A stretch of 64,000 bases of DNA from Acheta domesticus (Eukaryota > Arthropoda > Insecta > Orthoptera > Gryllidae): positions 217,126,611 to 217,190,610 of the forward strand of contig JAHLJT010000631.1 of the NCBI GenBank assembly GCA_031308135.1. The letters are read 5' to 3'. Under the pieces are notes generated by a model. The model did no database searches, was not told the DNA's origin, and saw only the letters and a program-made list of their open reading frames with translations. Position 1 is the first letter of the stretch, and each line of letters starts with the position of its first letter. Shown here one piece after another: positions 1 to 13,095 of the stretch. Made by a program: the position numbers and the translations under genes.

Positions 1-2675
1 TTTTTGTTCGGTTTAATGTAAAAAATTGAATGTTGCTTCCCAAACTTCGCTGTGCAAACTAGGAATCTACTTAAATTGCCAAACATTGCCATGTTCATGG
101 TTGTATATATCACCTGATCCTTTATTGTATATGAGAGGTAACAAGGATCCAATTATTTTATATTTATACTCTCCGGCGAAGAATAGAAAAGTAAGTAAAG
201 TACCATGAAGAACTCACCTCGTCGAACCATATATAATTATGAAATAATCGGCTTTTTCTCATACATTGGTAAAGTACTTTATCTGTACCACGTAGGAATA
301 GAGATAAAGTAAAAATATAATACATATATTTGTTATGAAAAATACCTAATCCCAATTGACAAAGATGATGGGCTTTGATGGAAAGGTAATTTGAAGTCAA
401 TACACAATATTTATTACAATATTTCACAGGTAGCCTTCCGAGTACCAAGCAGGGTCCATGATGACCCCAACGGTAAGTCTAATGAAGTTTAAGTTAAATA
501 GTTTAGTGGTAAAACGACGAGTATAAGTAGTGTCAATTTTTTAAATTATCAGTGTCAGGATGTACACGTTTGTAGCACCTAAATAAAAATAATCACATTT
601 ATTTCAAAACTACATTTTTTCTTTCTCTGAGAACGTGAATTACTTTGCTAGGTATTCAGTGTGTCAATTTTTCTGTCAAGTTTTTCTGTCTTATATTGAC
701 AAGATTGTTGGACTTTTTTAACTTTTCCTCCATAAATTTCTGGGTATTATGTCGATTGTTGGATGCGTGACATCATGTTCTGTACAGTAATTTATATCAG
801 TTGTGTTAGTTGAATGATTTGCTTTGTGAGAAAAATGTGGAAAAGACGACATGAAATATTTGTTAGGAATAATGTAAATCATTGCGATAAAGTGTTATGA
901 TTATTAGGAGAGGACTTAGAAAATGGCAGTGAATGAGATAGCATCTAGAAAACATCTGAAACTGAATTGGATAAAATGGTCAACGAATATACTGTGAAAA
1001 GGACTACATGAAGGTGGCCTTATGGTTTGTTTTGACGTAGTTGACATGGGGTTTTTGAATACTTTTCATCATATGGAAGAAAAAAATCAAAATCTCCAAA
1101 CAATTATTTTTATATGGAAGGCAAAGATTTTTGTTAGAACTCGGGAAAGAATTAATTACGCCGCATTCCGAGCAAAGTTTACAGAATCCCACCGAGCTAG
1201 TCAGAATAACAATAAATGCGATAGGAAATCTCATTCCAGAATAAATGCAAAAAGTGCACACTGTTGCAAAACACTGTCAAAGAGAAACCGATGTCATTTA
1301 TATTCTAGAATGGTTGCTAGAGTCAAACATATCGTGCAAAGCGTCCAAATACGTATTTCAAAGGAATAAAAAAAAACTTTACAGAAATTGTTTGTCACGC
1401 ATGTAGTAAAAACAATAACTAAATAAGAACAAAGAACTTGCTCAATAATTAATTATGTGGTGGGGTCCGCGCATCCCCCCGTTTACTACTTGATGTAGAT
1501 CCGCGAGCTTGGTAATCGGAAGGCTAGTATGTTCATGAGAGATAAAAATGATCAATACATTGACTTTTCACTACTGATCATGACGTACAATTTTAAATAT
1601 GTTTTGACACATTGGTATCTACTACGTAAAAATACAATTAACATTAGGAACGTAAATATAGATATCGTATATTCATATACGGTAGACATCTACATTATAG
1701 AATTTTAGTATTTATCATGATTTCCAATTTTAAATTGAGTGTGAAAAAATGAAAGTTTACAAAAATTGTAATGTTGTCATTGCAAGATAATATTTGTATC
1801 TACTCATATCATTATCAAGAAAGTAATAACGCCCGACTCCAGCACATAATTACTATCATTGACGGTGGACGCGTATCGTTGTAGAATGAGAGGGCTGAAC
1901 AAAATAATATATATTTTATTCATTAGCTACAGATGAAATTGAAATTTTAAATATCTTCATTGTTGTGGACCATAATAAGGTATGTACTATAAAGCTATTG
2001 ATAATATTAATATGACATAACAATTTCTAAGTCACAATTGGCACTTCAGTTTAGTGTACTTACCATTCAACAGCAAGGAGATGATCGGTTTTGGCGTCAT
2101 ACGTGAAGCATTCGCTTGAAAGCAGTTTAGAAGCACTTAAATAAGTGATACGAAATTCTGTATATCTCTTTATAATTAAATTTAAGAAAAAATACGAGTA
2201 CAATTAATGACTGCCAAGGAAAAAATACAAAATAATATTATTTAATACTACTTGTATTTAAAGCTTTGTTATTTTTTGCAATGGATTTCAAATTTATCAC
2301 CAAAAGTTAACAAATTAAATAAATGTGATGACAGCTTCGTTGAAAATCATGATTTGAAATGAATGCTTTATTCCGGTCATTAATCAGACTTTGATATGTT
2401 GGCGAAATAATTTCCAGAAAAATGATATACAAGGTGCACACATGATAGATTTCAACAATATCGATTCTTCTAAACGGTTTAAAACCGCTCAATCACTATT
2501 TCATACTCTTAAAATTTGTTAAATGTAAAAGCAAATGAACGTGAATAGAAGATTCGTTGTAACATACGATGCTATTCATGCAATAGTATAACATTAGAAT
2601 ACAGTTAAATGTTTTGAGTAAAATACGATTGGTTGGAATATAAAATAAAATATTGTAAACATTTTCAGCATTTAT
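1..2675. other. AT-rich stretch, no gene recognised
   Basis: Unique-looking AT-rich DNA. The longest open frame (1022-1369, +, 115 codons) has no family signature that I recognise and is within what chance allows at this base composition. No repeat shared with the rest of the window was seen. Confidence 0.6.
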
Positions 2676-2679
2676 AAAT

Positions 2680-3206
2680 TACTAGAAAAACCCGGCAGAC
2701 GTTGTTCTTCCCTTAATCTCCCTCTTTGCCCTCCCACCTCCGTTTCTCACTGTCTCTCCTTCCCTCAGCCTGTCCCTGTCTGTCTCTGTGTGGCTCTGTC
2801 TCTGCCGCTCTCTGTCCCTCTCATTCATATTTACTTGCAGATTCTGCACGTCTCTGAGAAGGTGAGGTAATATCGGGAAGCGTCGTACCAGCAAAAATGT
2901 AATAGAATGTTCAGGAAGAGTTTATTATGTAGATAACGGTGTGAAAAATGTTTCTTTGAAGGCCATAGAACGCCTCGTTTAGGAGTTATTTAACGATATA
3001 AATTCAAAATGCCGAGTGTGTTGAAGGTTGCATTTGACGTGAATATGTAGTGGATATGTAGTGAATATGTAGCGCCATGTAATGGAGTTACAACAGACTT
3101 AACAACTCATAAACCTTCTTGGTGAAAAACACGTAGCAGTGCCAACTTTTATGGAGATCGGTCCAACAGTGTCGGAGGTTTGCTCTTATATACATACCTA
3201 CATCCT

Positions 3207-3265
<59 letters not shown>
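2680..3265 (+). repeat. Non-LTR element tail-like repeat
   Basis: The unit opens with ACTAGAAAAACCCGGCAGAC, close to a start motif of short LINE-derived repeats common in insects. A pyrimidine-rich tract (about 2703-2825) follows. The last part contains GCGCCATGTAATGG, then an 'agatcggtccaacag' phrase and 'tttgctcttatataca', as in 3' ends of RTE-like LINEs, and ends in a TA microsatellite. The same order (start motif, CT tract, GCGCCAT motif, tail) recurs at 60498-61312, so the two are related. No reverse transcriptase coding remains. The family assignment is by resemblance only. Confidence 0.55.
3210..3265. repeat. (TA)n microsatellite
   Basis: About 28 uninterrupted TA units, forming the tail of the LINE-like repeat that starts at 2680. 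Confidence 0.97.
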
Positions 3266-3269
<4 letters not shown>

Positions 3270-5875
3270 GATTGATTGATTTCACTTATCGCGTGCCTAC
3301 ATGTAGATGAATTTCAACAAATTTTAATTGTGAAAAATATAATATTAACTGTATTGTCACATCAAGAATGTCATTACCAATACTGAATGCTAGTAGTATT
3401 AAGAAACTCAGACAATGAAAACTTTAAGTACTGGCATGTATTAGAATTAACTAATAAACATTCAGTAGTAACAAAAAAACATTTTTGACAGAAATAGCTT
3501 CGAAAGCCCAACAAATAATAATGGCATAGTATCGTACCCTCCTGCGATCACGGCTTTGTTATTTTCCTTACTTAATAAGTGTGATATCGTAAACGACGAT
3601 ATTCGAATAGTAGGAGCTTACAAACAAAATAATAATTTTTTCACGGGATTTGTATTTCGAACACTGCAATATTCTTTGGCTGTTTTACACTCCTGTTCTG
3701 GACAATAGTAAAGAAGCACTTAATAAAATAGTATCGTGGTAAAATGTTCCGGTGTTAATATCATTAATTTTTAAACAGGTTTGTCTTGATCAAGGAATTC
3801 TCTGACTTACATTTCTTTTTCGTCAGTTTCTAAATATTTAACCATCAAAGATTCTGTTCGTTTTTGGTACCTCTTTAGTGCCTTTGGTGCTGTCACTTAC
3901 TGCTCTTTAAATTTTTTTGTGAGCAGCAGTGAGCGTGGTGATTAAATACAATGTATTCTGTACTCAATTTTCATTTTGAGACATTCATAGTCTTTGATTT
4001 ATGTGAATGTATATTTGAAAATTTTAAATTACAAATAATGTGATGATATTGAAATGAAAATGAATATCATAGAAACCAATTTCCTAACCACAAACTGTCC
4101 CTTACTGCAAAGCATAATTAAGTCTAGTTGAAGGACTACATTCTAATGCACATATAATTTACTATTGTTAGCTTTCGTTTATATTTATTGCAGACCTTTT
4201 TTTTATTCTAAAGGGGAATGACTAAAATCTATGGTGACTACTATCAAAAGATCGCAAGGAAAATATCGTATCAGGTAAGGTCATTTACGTACGTCAGCCC
4301 CCAACTACTTCATGAAAGCTAATTTACACAATACGTGCATTCCGCAATGGTTACCACTAGAAAACTGAAGTACTTACAGTTTGAGATATTGGCCAATTAA
4401 AATTATTATTCGAAGTGTATATTAATACATCGGCGGATGTGAACATCAGAAAAGAATTTTAAATAATGACAGTTAAAATACAAGAACGTGATTGATTCAC
4501 CTGACCAATGCCACCATGACAATGGCAATTGAACAAAGATGTTTATCACGTGAAACAATTGTGATTTGTGAGTTAACATTACTGTTATTATAAGTGTTAT
4601 CAGTCTCGGCATCACTCTTTTTTGTTTATTAGCTGCCCGTTCGGTTGAAGCCTTTCGGGGATTTTAAGTTAACAAACATGAAAAAAGATTAAGTTGGGAT
4701 GTCCTCAGGATCACTCTTAAATCTTACACTTATATTGAAAGTCCAACTTACTCCATTCTAAGATCAAAAACTTAGGATTTTGCAGCAGTTTAAACTGTTG
4801 ATTTAATTTACAAAAATCCCTTCCTTGAAGATAAACTCTGCACGAACGTTAATCTATGAAAGAACATTGTTATAGGTGCTTACGAAATATTTTAAATCGG
4901 ATCTGCCTGTATTGATTATTTAAAGTCAAACTTTACAAAACGGAGATCAGTTTTGTAACAAGAATTATTATAAAAATAGCGCTCCAACAATCCAAAGCCT
5001 TCTATTGCATACTAATAAAATCACTCTTGACACCATTTGGAATATGAATAGTTGAAATTGCACGAAAAATGTAGTTCATTAGAAATTTTAGTGGATAGTG
5101 GATTTAAGTGGATAAAACGTTGTGCGATATTCGTAATGTAACATCTTTTCAGAATATTCGATTGGTTATCAAACAGCATAACGACCTCATTTGGTAATTC
5201 TCCATACTCATTTTGAAATAAGATGTTTTACGATTTATTCCTATTGCTGTTTTACCAAATTTACCGTTATATTTAGCTTAATTCAAGAAGTTTCAGGAGA
5301 AAACCAATCCGTCGCGAAGAGCGGAATGTTTAGCAATTTTTACACAACTATAAGAAATGATTAGAAAAATTCGTGAAAGTAAGAAAATATCAGCAAATAT
5401 GTTGATACTGCCGCATTCCAAATTATATGTTGATGGGTTCTGAAGTGAAATGAACACCGCAAAAACTAAACAAGTGTAGAATGAGACTACAAATGGTAAA
5501 TGATATAATGATCATATCATTTGGCTTACGAAAGAATGGTAAATGTTGCTACAACTACACCTTCGAGGAAAGGGAGTTGAAACTATTGGAATGGACCATG
5601 ATTAAAATTTTTGAATAAAATGTGTATTTAAATTAGCCTTTTAATTCACATATATCATCAGATAAATTTTATATATTTGTGCGTGCAAAACATGAAGTAG
5701 GTTATATAATAAATTATATAAAATTTTATTTAATAAAACAATTATTTTAAATTGTCTGTTTATAATAAACATATATTATAAGCCGTAACCTATAAAATAT
5801 GTTTTAAGATTGAAACAAATGTGTAATTTTAACGGAATTTCTCTGAGGGAAAATGAGGAGTTTCGTTTGGCGGAT
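3266..5875. other. AT-rich stretch, nothing recognised
   Basis: No open frame above about 70 codons and no repeat shared with the rest of the window was seen. Confidence 0.6.
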
Positions 5876-5879
5876 TTTT

Positions 5880-6210
5880 TGTGGAAACGTCAGTTCCATC
5901 TGCCGATGAACTGCGCGTAAGAACCATTGGCGCGCAACGTTCGCGTCGCGGCCAGCTGAGCAACGCGCGCTCGCCAGCGTGCATTCCGCGATGGCGTCGC
6001 GCGGTCGCGTCTGGCACGCGCCGCCATGACGAGCTCCAAACTCGAGGGAAGTTGCGGGACGCGAAGTGCCGTCGTTAGTTTCCGTAATTGGATTTCTGTT
6101 TCTTGCGCGCTTTGCTGCGACGACTAAGTGGGTCTCCGTTTGGAGATTAGTTGGTCTGTCTCTGAGCATGAGGCCTCTCGTTGGCTCCGTGCGCGGGGGA
6201 GCTGTTATCG
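5880..6210. promoter_or_regulatory. Short CpG-rich block
   Basis: An abrupt GC- and CpG-rich island of about 330 bp in AT-rich DNA. It includes TTGGCGCGCAA (about 5929-5939, E2F-like) and many GCG/CGC steps. Overlapping frames on both strands (up to 121 codons) have no protein-like signature and follow from composition. A promoter or unmethylated regulatory element is possible; nothing fixes a transcription start or direction. Confidence 0.4.
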
Positions 6211-8915
6211 CCCGAGTCTAAGTTGCTAAATACAACGGCAACATCCACGCCTCACGGCTTTCCGAGAAGTTTAGTTGACTCGTTTGAGTTTGTTACGTGA
6301 CGAACAGACTTTAAGATCCTTGAAAATCAGCATTTCTTCTAAACACATCCAAGAGAATGTAATGAGCTTAGATGTCCAATTCTAAAGTCAACTACGTTAG
6401 TAATTTTAGTGCCGACGTTCCTCTGCAGCTCAAAAACTTGGCTATGTTTTCTTTACAGAGTGTTACTTTTGAAACACGACTTTCTTACAGCGTATAAATA
6501 AAACACATCGCTCATTTTTTTGTCAAAAATGAATTTTACTTTCAAAACCTGAAGTATTGATTCGCCGTATGATTGATGCGAAGAATTTAATTACAACACA
6601 AAATTGAATGTTCTGGTATTTTGCTTTTTTCGTGAAGATAATTAAAATTTGCAGAATCTAATATCAGTGCTTATTGAATCTTCTTATTAAATTATTTTAA
6701 AAACACAGTTTTCAAGACTTAGTGATGAATTAAGGGAATAAAAATTTCGATAGTTGTGTGGGTATTAAAATGGTGTTTAAAATTTGAAGAAAAACCTAAT
6801 ATATTAAAAATATCATAATCATAATAATATTTTTATCATTATTATATATAACCATAACAAGTATACTTAAAATACAAGAATATATTGTATAATTATTTTT
6901 ATGCATTAAATGTGTTTTCTAACGCGTAGATATTTCAAGATGCATTTCTTTCACAATACCCCCGAAGTCAGTGATGTATTACAATGTAGTAATATGGTAA
7001 TTACTGTGGTGTAATAGCACTAACCCCATAAAATCCACTTTGATTTTTCAAGGCAGAGCGCAGTCGCTATATGAATTAAAATTTCAGTCAGGAATGTTTC
7101 GAATGTAATTGGGATAAATCAAATAATCAAGCTGTAGCTTCATGTGAAAATCGTCATCTTTTAATAGTCATTTAAAGATAACGTACAAATAAATCATCCA
7201 TTGCCATTATCAAGTACAGTCTCATCTTTGTCACAAACAAAATATAAATTAATTAATTACCTAATTAACTATGCAGTAATTGCATTTAAACATTTGTAAA
7301 CGGAACGTTTCTAAAATGATTACTTATAGTCCCTTAATTAAATGCATTTAAAAAATTGTATATCATAAAGTAAGAAGAGTAATAATAAATCATGCAAAAA
7401 TCTAATTACACTACTGATCTAAAATCAGAATGTCATAACAACGAGAACTCTACAAATAATTTTTCTACATTATAATACTACATAAAGAGATAGGAAAGAT
7501 CTACTGGAGCATCTACCTGAAAAACACATACACAAGTTACGGCGATACAAACCGAATGGATTATGGTGCTAATAATCTTTTTATACGATGCACAAAGTAA
7601 CCATTTTCAGGGATGGCAATTATCAAAATAGGTAATTATAGAGTGTTAACTTTTCAGTTCATACCGGTTTATTGAGAGTGCATTGAAATTTTAGATGGAA
7701 GGAAATCTGACGCTTTGTTTTCAGCTCAAATGCTGAAATTCTGTGGAATTTAATAATAATGATTGTGAATGGAACGCCTACTCTCTACGTTTAAACATTG
7801 ATTTTCTGTCAAAGGCTCACTTTAATTCAATTTCTCTCAGAATTCGATTAGAGGTCTACTTTTCTCTGGAAATTACACTGGTAAATGATAAAAAATTGCA
7901 ATAAGTTAATTTGTCAATCACCACTTATACGTGTTTACAAAGATAAAACTTATTAAATTGAGATGTTTCTCCGTGTATTGCCTTGGGGAACATCATTAAT
8001 CTCGTCTAATCAACACCGTCATAATTTCCCGTCAGGCTGACAGCAGTTAATGGGGTTTTCAAATTAAGTACCAGGTGTTATTGACGCGATGATGTCGAGT
8101 AGCGTGCCTCTTGATTCGCCGTTACGAAGTACACGCGTAGACTTGCGCGTTAAATACGAATTTAATTCGCGCTTCTTGTTGTAATTTCATTCCCAGACCT
8201 CGCCAGTAGTTGTTTTGCAATCCCATTCTGTGGGTAGACTACGCGCATTTCACTTGTCTGCTTAGCACCGAGTACTCCACTGCTTCGTTACGCTCCAACT
8301 GGTTTAATGATGCAAAAATCCCGCAGACAGTATATTCCAGACTACTTTTATTTGAAGGAGACTGGAACGTTTGTAGTAATAAAGAACACGTATTATTGCA
8401 TACTCTACTACTCAGGGAGAATTTAAATGAAAACTGACGTCAATTTAAATACGTCTTCAGTAACTAGGTTTATACATGTTGAAGCTCGTTATACGAACGT
8501 TATATACAAATAAATAATATTTATCGATATGGATCACAGTTTTCACACGAATGTACAAATTTAGTGGGACAAATAAATTACTCAGAAACTTTTCTTCCTC
8601 AGCTGAATTGTGTCTAAACTGAGGCGAATATTGATACACACGAACACCAAACTAACTTTTCAACGCTTTAAAGGTACACATGAAATGTAAGTACAAAATG
8701 TGATTGCAATGTCAGAAACGACAAAAGTGGAAAACTGGATGTTAAAAAAGGTTGAAAAACTGCTTTCGCAGAAGACCAGACAGTGTAACCGTTTCTAGTG
8801 GGAGGGAGGAAGGCAGTAGTGTTGCCTATCTCGCAAGCCTAAAAGGGGTCAGTCTTTGCAACGTCGATGAACATCCAGCCTCCTGCATAACGCCCCTTCG
8901 GGCGGTCAGCCTGAT
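6211..8915. other. AT-rich stretch, nothing recognised
   Basis: Unique AT-rich DNA with no coding signature. Small frames at 8210-8437 (+) and 8752-8973 (+) have no recognisable similarity. Confidence 0.55.
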
Positions 8916-8919
8916 GGCA

Positions 8920-9600
8920 TCCCGCAGGCGGGCGCGGGTTAGCACGTCGAGGGCGTTGATTGGAATAGTTTAATGATGGCGGGCGGCGTGCTCGACGAGT
9001 CTGCGCTCAGGGGCGGGTCACAGACCCCCCCTGGGGGGGGGCGACCACTGCCCACCCCCGGCACGCGACAGCGGCATGCCACCCACATCACCCCGCCCCT
9101 CTCCCTCGATTTCGCCTTTCCCCCCTCCCTGCAACAGCCGCGGCTCCTCCCCGCGCAGCCCAGCCCCCGCGCCCTCCCAGCTCTGCTCTTGGGCCGCCTG
9201 GCTGTCGCTTGGGGACGGACGGAACGTGTCGGTGGACGAGTCTGCGCCCAGGGCGGGCCACGATCTCCTCGCCCTCCGAGGGACGGCTGCCGTCCGCCTG
9301 CGGCACGCGACGGCGGAATGCCACACAACGCCCCGCCGCGCCCACCCACCCCCGCGCCGCCGCCGCCGCCGGCGGCATCGCCGCCCGCTCGCTTAACCGT
9401 AGCACGCGGCCCCCTGCGACACAACGGGTCGCTAACGCGGCCGTAATTCGATTAGGGGGCCTGGAGCCGACGCGGCGTGGCGAGGCGCGCGCCGCTCCAG
9501 CAGCCCAAGACGCGAGGGCGGCCCCGGCGGAGACACCTCGCGACGCGCGGTGACGTCACCTGCCGTGAATCGCAGCCTCTGCACCTCTCGGCCGTCGGGG
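8920..9600. promoter_or_regulatory. CpG island, candidate promoter
   Basis: A dense CpG block of about 680 bp with all six frames partly open, so the 157- and 161-codon frames are not evidence of coding. It contains a perfect CRE at 9551. On the + side it runs into a candidate first exon with ATG at 9645 and a GTAAGT donor at 9704. Promoter activity is inference from composition and neighbours. Confidence 0.45.
9551..9558. promoter_or_regulatory. CRE palindrome TGACGTCA
   Basis: A perfect 8-bp CREB/ATF consensus at the 3' edge of the CpG island, about 90 bp upstream of the ATG at 9645. Its placement suits a proximal promoter element. Binding is not shown by sequence alone. Confidence 0.4.
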
Positions 9601-9644
9601 ATTCTTTGGTACCTTCTTCCTTCTGTGAAAGTACAGGGTTTGAT

Positions 9645-9703
9645 ATGGCATTTAAAAGTGTTAAGCGGAATTCCCTATCCCCGGATTCAATTGTAGTGGC
9701 TTT
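9645..9703 (+). CDS. Candidate first coding exon, 19 codons
   Basis: Downstream of the CpG island and its CRE, an ATG with G at -3 and G at +4 opens a short frame (MAFKSVKRNSLSPDSIVVA). It runs directly into GTAAGT at 9704-9709, a near-ideal splice donor, leaving 59 nt (19 codons plus two bases). Without splicing the same frame stops one codon later. I do not recognise the peptide. The order island, CRE, leader, ATG, donor is what a real 5' exon would show, but a donor-like hexamer can occur by chance and no acceptor or downstream exon was found in the window. Confidence 0.2.
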
Positions 9704-9709
9704 GTAAGT

Positions 9710-11090
9710 GGCGGTCGGAATAGATCGTGACACATGTCCAATATGGTGGCCATTCATTACTGTCATAATACGTTTTCAGTTCTATTAAAAATTAATTTTC
9801 AAATACATTCCATAAAACCCTCTGCGCGTTACTACATAAATCAATGTTTCACTAAATCGATAATATTGTTGTGTAATACGCAAATATTTGCATTACATAA
9901 AACTGTGTGATTTCTTCAGCAGAAGGAAGGATAATATTCCGGAGAATACTGAAAAAATATGGTTGCAAAGGTTCCAGATCTTTTTATAAATAACTAATAT
10001 AAGAATTCAAGAGTCATGAATTGAGCAATGGGACTAATATTTTTTACTTTGGTAAATGCTGTTGACACTGAAATGTCACAACTGCACCACAAAGTCCATA
10101 TTAGTCCAAAGTCCCAATTAGCTCATAAGTTTCAGCATATGAATTGTTGAAATATTATTCCACATACTTTTGAAGAGAAAGAAAATGAGAATTCTTCATT
10201 TAATTGAACAGTCATTCCACTTACTGCTTTGAAAATTATTTGACCATTTCTACAAATTGAAACTTTGGAATTTAAACTACGTAGAACTGGGAAAATGAAA
10301 AGTAAAAACGGGAATACCAATATATTTGTAAGATCTCGACCCATAGTAGTTATTAGAATGCAATTATTCATTCACTGACAAATGCCAAGATTAGAAGAAG
10401 ATGCTAATCGATTACCGGCAAATTTTAACGAGAACATGATTGATTCACGTGATGACGTCACCGATATTGCTCTGCAACGACAATCGGAAAATGCAGAATA
10501 TTTGTTTCTGGAGAAACTGAATTAGTGAGATTTAAGTATTGTAACGCTATAATTTTCAGCCTCATAAGCAGGCTGAATCAAGATCATTTATTGCAAACTC
10601 AACAAATTTTAGAGAAATATCTGAAAAAGTACTAAATTTAATCTTACAAAATTTTGTTCGTTTCTTTTGCGTCAGATAAAAAGTTTGATCTCATTTGGAA
10701 ATATATGATTTATACGCACTCATTTTATAAAAAAAATCATTTGACATTTATCAGATATTTATAAAACATTTAGTAGTTACTTTAAATAAATTATATAAAT
10801 TATTCTTCAATTTGATTTAGCGTTTAAACATTATTCTTAATTATTTAGTTTACGCAGCTAAGCCATAAGTATGTGTAGGTGTCATCAATTTACAGCACAC
10901 ATTAAATGCAATATTTATTATAAATAAAATTACGTTTGCCATTATATTGTGATTTAGGAAATAAGAACAAAACATTTCTGTTGAAAAGGAAAACGTTTAC
11001 GCAGACTACAATGCTCGAATCTCTACAGCCATATGAAAGAAATCACGAATCGTCTGTATCACACATTCACACAGATTCACACACAAGTTA
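9710..11090. other. AT-rich stretch with one composite palindrome
   Basis: No gene was recognised. The only notable element is the E-box/CRE composite at 10445-10460. Confidence 0.55.
10445..10460. promoter_or_regulatory. Abutting E-box and CRE palindromes
   Basis: TCACGTGA (bHLH-ZIP type E-box) is followed without a gap by TGACGTCA (CREB/ATF), giving TCACGTGATGACGTCA. Two perfect 8-bp palindromes side by side in AT-rich DNA are unlikely by chance and could form an enhancer core. Function is inferred from known consensus sites. Confidence 0.3.
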
Positions 11091-11099
11091 CGCACACCC

Positions 11100-13095
11100 G
11101 GTGTTCGCTGTTGCTTCCGGCCGTCTCGCTCGTAGGAATCGGCGCGGCGTGGCGTCGCCTCGCGTCGCGCGTTCGACACTCCGCGCCCGACGGCGCCCGC
11201 TCGCCCTCGCCCCTCGGCCGCTCGCCCGCTCGCCCGCCCGCTCGCCCGCGCCAGCGCTCCAGCGACCTCGCGCCGCGACCCGGCCCGCGCAGCCACTGCC
11301 TGTGCCCCGACCTCCGGGGCCCGCACCGCCCCGCGCCGCGCCGCGCCTCGCTGCGCCGCGCCGCGCCGCGCAGCGCCGCTCCCGCCGCCCGTTTCGATCC
11401 GCGGCGGCGCCACCAGCGCGTGCGGCGGCGGAGGAGGAGGAGGTGGTGGCGGTGACGAGGGCGCGATGGCGCCGGCGCTGGCGGTGGGTGTGACGGCGGG
11501 GCGAGGGACGACGGCAATGGTGAGAGCGACATCGACGATGAAGGCAGAGTAGCGGTCGGTACTTTGTTGGAGATGGCGGTGACAAGGCCGCGATATTGGT
11601 GGTGATGGCAAATCCGCGATGGTGGTGATGCTGGCAGTGGATGTGACGTCGGGTCAAGCGAAGTCGGCAATGAAGAGAGAGAGAGAGAGACAGCGCCGGT
11701 GGAGGTTGAGACATCAGCGGCGGCGACATAGCTGACTGCATTGTTGAAGATGGCGATCGCGAGGACAAGGTCGCGATGGTGACGATGCTGACGGTGGGTG
11801 TGATGTCGAGGCATGGGAAAATAGCAATGGGGAGAGACAGTGGCGGTGGAGGTAGAGACAATGGCGGTGGCGATAACGTGGCTTCATTGTTGGAGATGAC
11901 GATGGCATGGCCGTGATGACGGAGACGCTGACTGTGGATGTGACGGCGCAGCAAGGGTAACGAGGGGGTGCAGGAGACGGCGGTAGTATGGGTGTGCAGG
12001 AGACGGCGGTAGTAGAGACAGGTACACTGGGAGTGTACACAACTGGCAGTATTGATGGAGGTGGAGGGTAGATGCTGCTGACAATGGCGATGGCTTTGGA
12101 TTGGGCTCTATGATGGTGACGGTGGTGGGTGTGGTAGAGGGTGGTGATGTGGGCGACGGCGATGGTGGAGGCAGAAGCACGTGCGGTGAAAACAGAGGTG
12201 GTGGCATTAGGGCAAAAAAGATCGAGAAGAGTTAGACGTTAGTTAGGGCAGTGATTGTGATGATTTTGACGGCAGAGACGACCGCATCTATTGCTCTAAG
12301 TATGGTAGGTGTTTCAGTGGCAGTGGCTATAACGATGTTCAAAGATGTGGCTGTAGACATAGTGGCAATGCCAACAACGATGTTGCAGATGCAAATGGGG
12401 GCGGTGGAGACTGCGACGTCGGCGGAAGTGGTGATGGAGGCGGGGGCGGGGGAATGCATAAGGGTTGTGTGGATGGCGCTGCCATCGGACGAATGGCCGT
12501 CGGTCGCAGCGAGCGAGGACAAGGCCGGTCCAGGCAACAACGCCCGGATCAACCGCCCGGCAAACAAACAAACGCGGCGGAGCAAAGGCGATGAGGTGGA
12601 GTGCGGCCGCTGGGCGAGAAGAGGGCGACCGAGCGGAGCGGAGCGGGAAGGGGGGCAGGCCGGGGAGGGGCGGGGTGAGCAGGGTTGGGGGCCTGGCCGG
12701 GAGGGGCGGGGTGGAGGCGGGTCGGACGGTACAGGCGGGGTGGAGGGTCGGTCAGAAGGGACGGGGAGGAGCAGAATGGGGAAACGTAGCGTGACGGGAC
12801 GTGGCGTGGTGAGGCGGAGCGCGGGGAGGCAGAGCGGGATAGAACGGGACGCACTGTGTAGGAGGGGGCGGAGGGCGAGGCGGGGCAGAGGGGACGGTGA
12901 GGACGAGCGGGGAGGGGGGCGTGGCGGGACAGGGTGCGGAGGGGAGGGGAGCGGCGCTTGGCGGAGTTCCCGGCCGAGGCGAGGCGTGGCGAGGGACGGC
13001 CGTGGGCGCGCGCACGCTGGCAGGGGTGCCAGCACTCAACGCACCTGGACCGCTCTTGCCTCAGCGGAATGTGCCTTGGGAAGAACGAGGCCAAA
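11100..13095. promoter_or_regulatory. 2-kb GC-rich, strand-biased block
   Basis: The largest GC-rich region. 11100-11440 is CpG-dense and C-rich on the + strand (tandem 'gctcgcccgc' runs). From about 11430 to 13060 the + strand becomes G/purine-rich, with a diverged tandem array at 11440-12140 and G-run DNA at 12600-12990. Frames of up to 288-290 codons are open on both strands and overlap each other. Their products are runs of Ala, Arg, Pro, Gly, Ser or His without domain-like order, so I treat them as composition artefacts. A regulatory CpG island merging into a decayed GC-rich minisatellite is the likeliest reading. Confidence 0.5.
11440..12140 (+). repeat. Diverged tandem array, ~150-bp unit
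   Basis: The phrase 'gctggcggtgggtgtgacg' recurs in variant form at about 11478, 11630, 11787 and 11926, and more weakly near 12115. Spacing is about 152, 157, 139 and 185 bp. Between these anchors other phrases keep the same order ('gatggcggtgacaaggcc', 'agcaatggggagagac', 'ttgttggagatg'). The units are therefore old tandem duplications and not simple GGT-type slippage. A (GA)n run at about 11672-11690 lies in one unit. Confidence 0.7.

Noticed and set aside
1004..1369. 115-codon + frame, considered as a decayed mariner-type HTH
   Set aside because: Only a vague resemblance over a few residues (YAAFRAKF). No DDE residues and no terminal inverted repeats.
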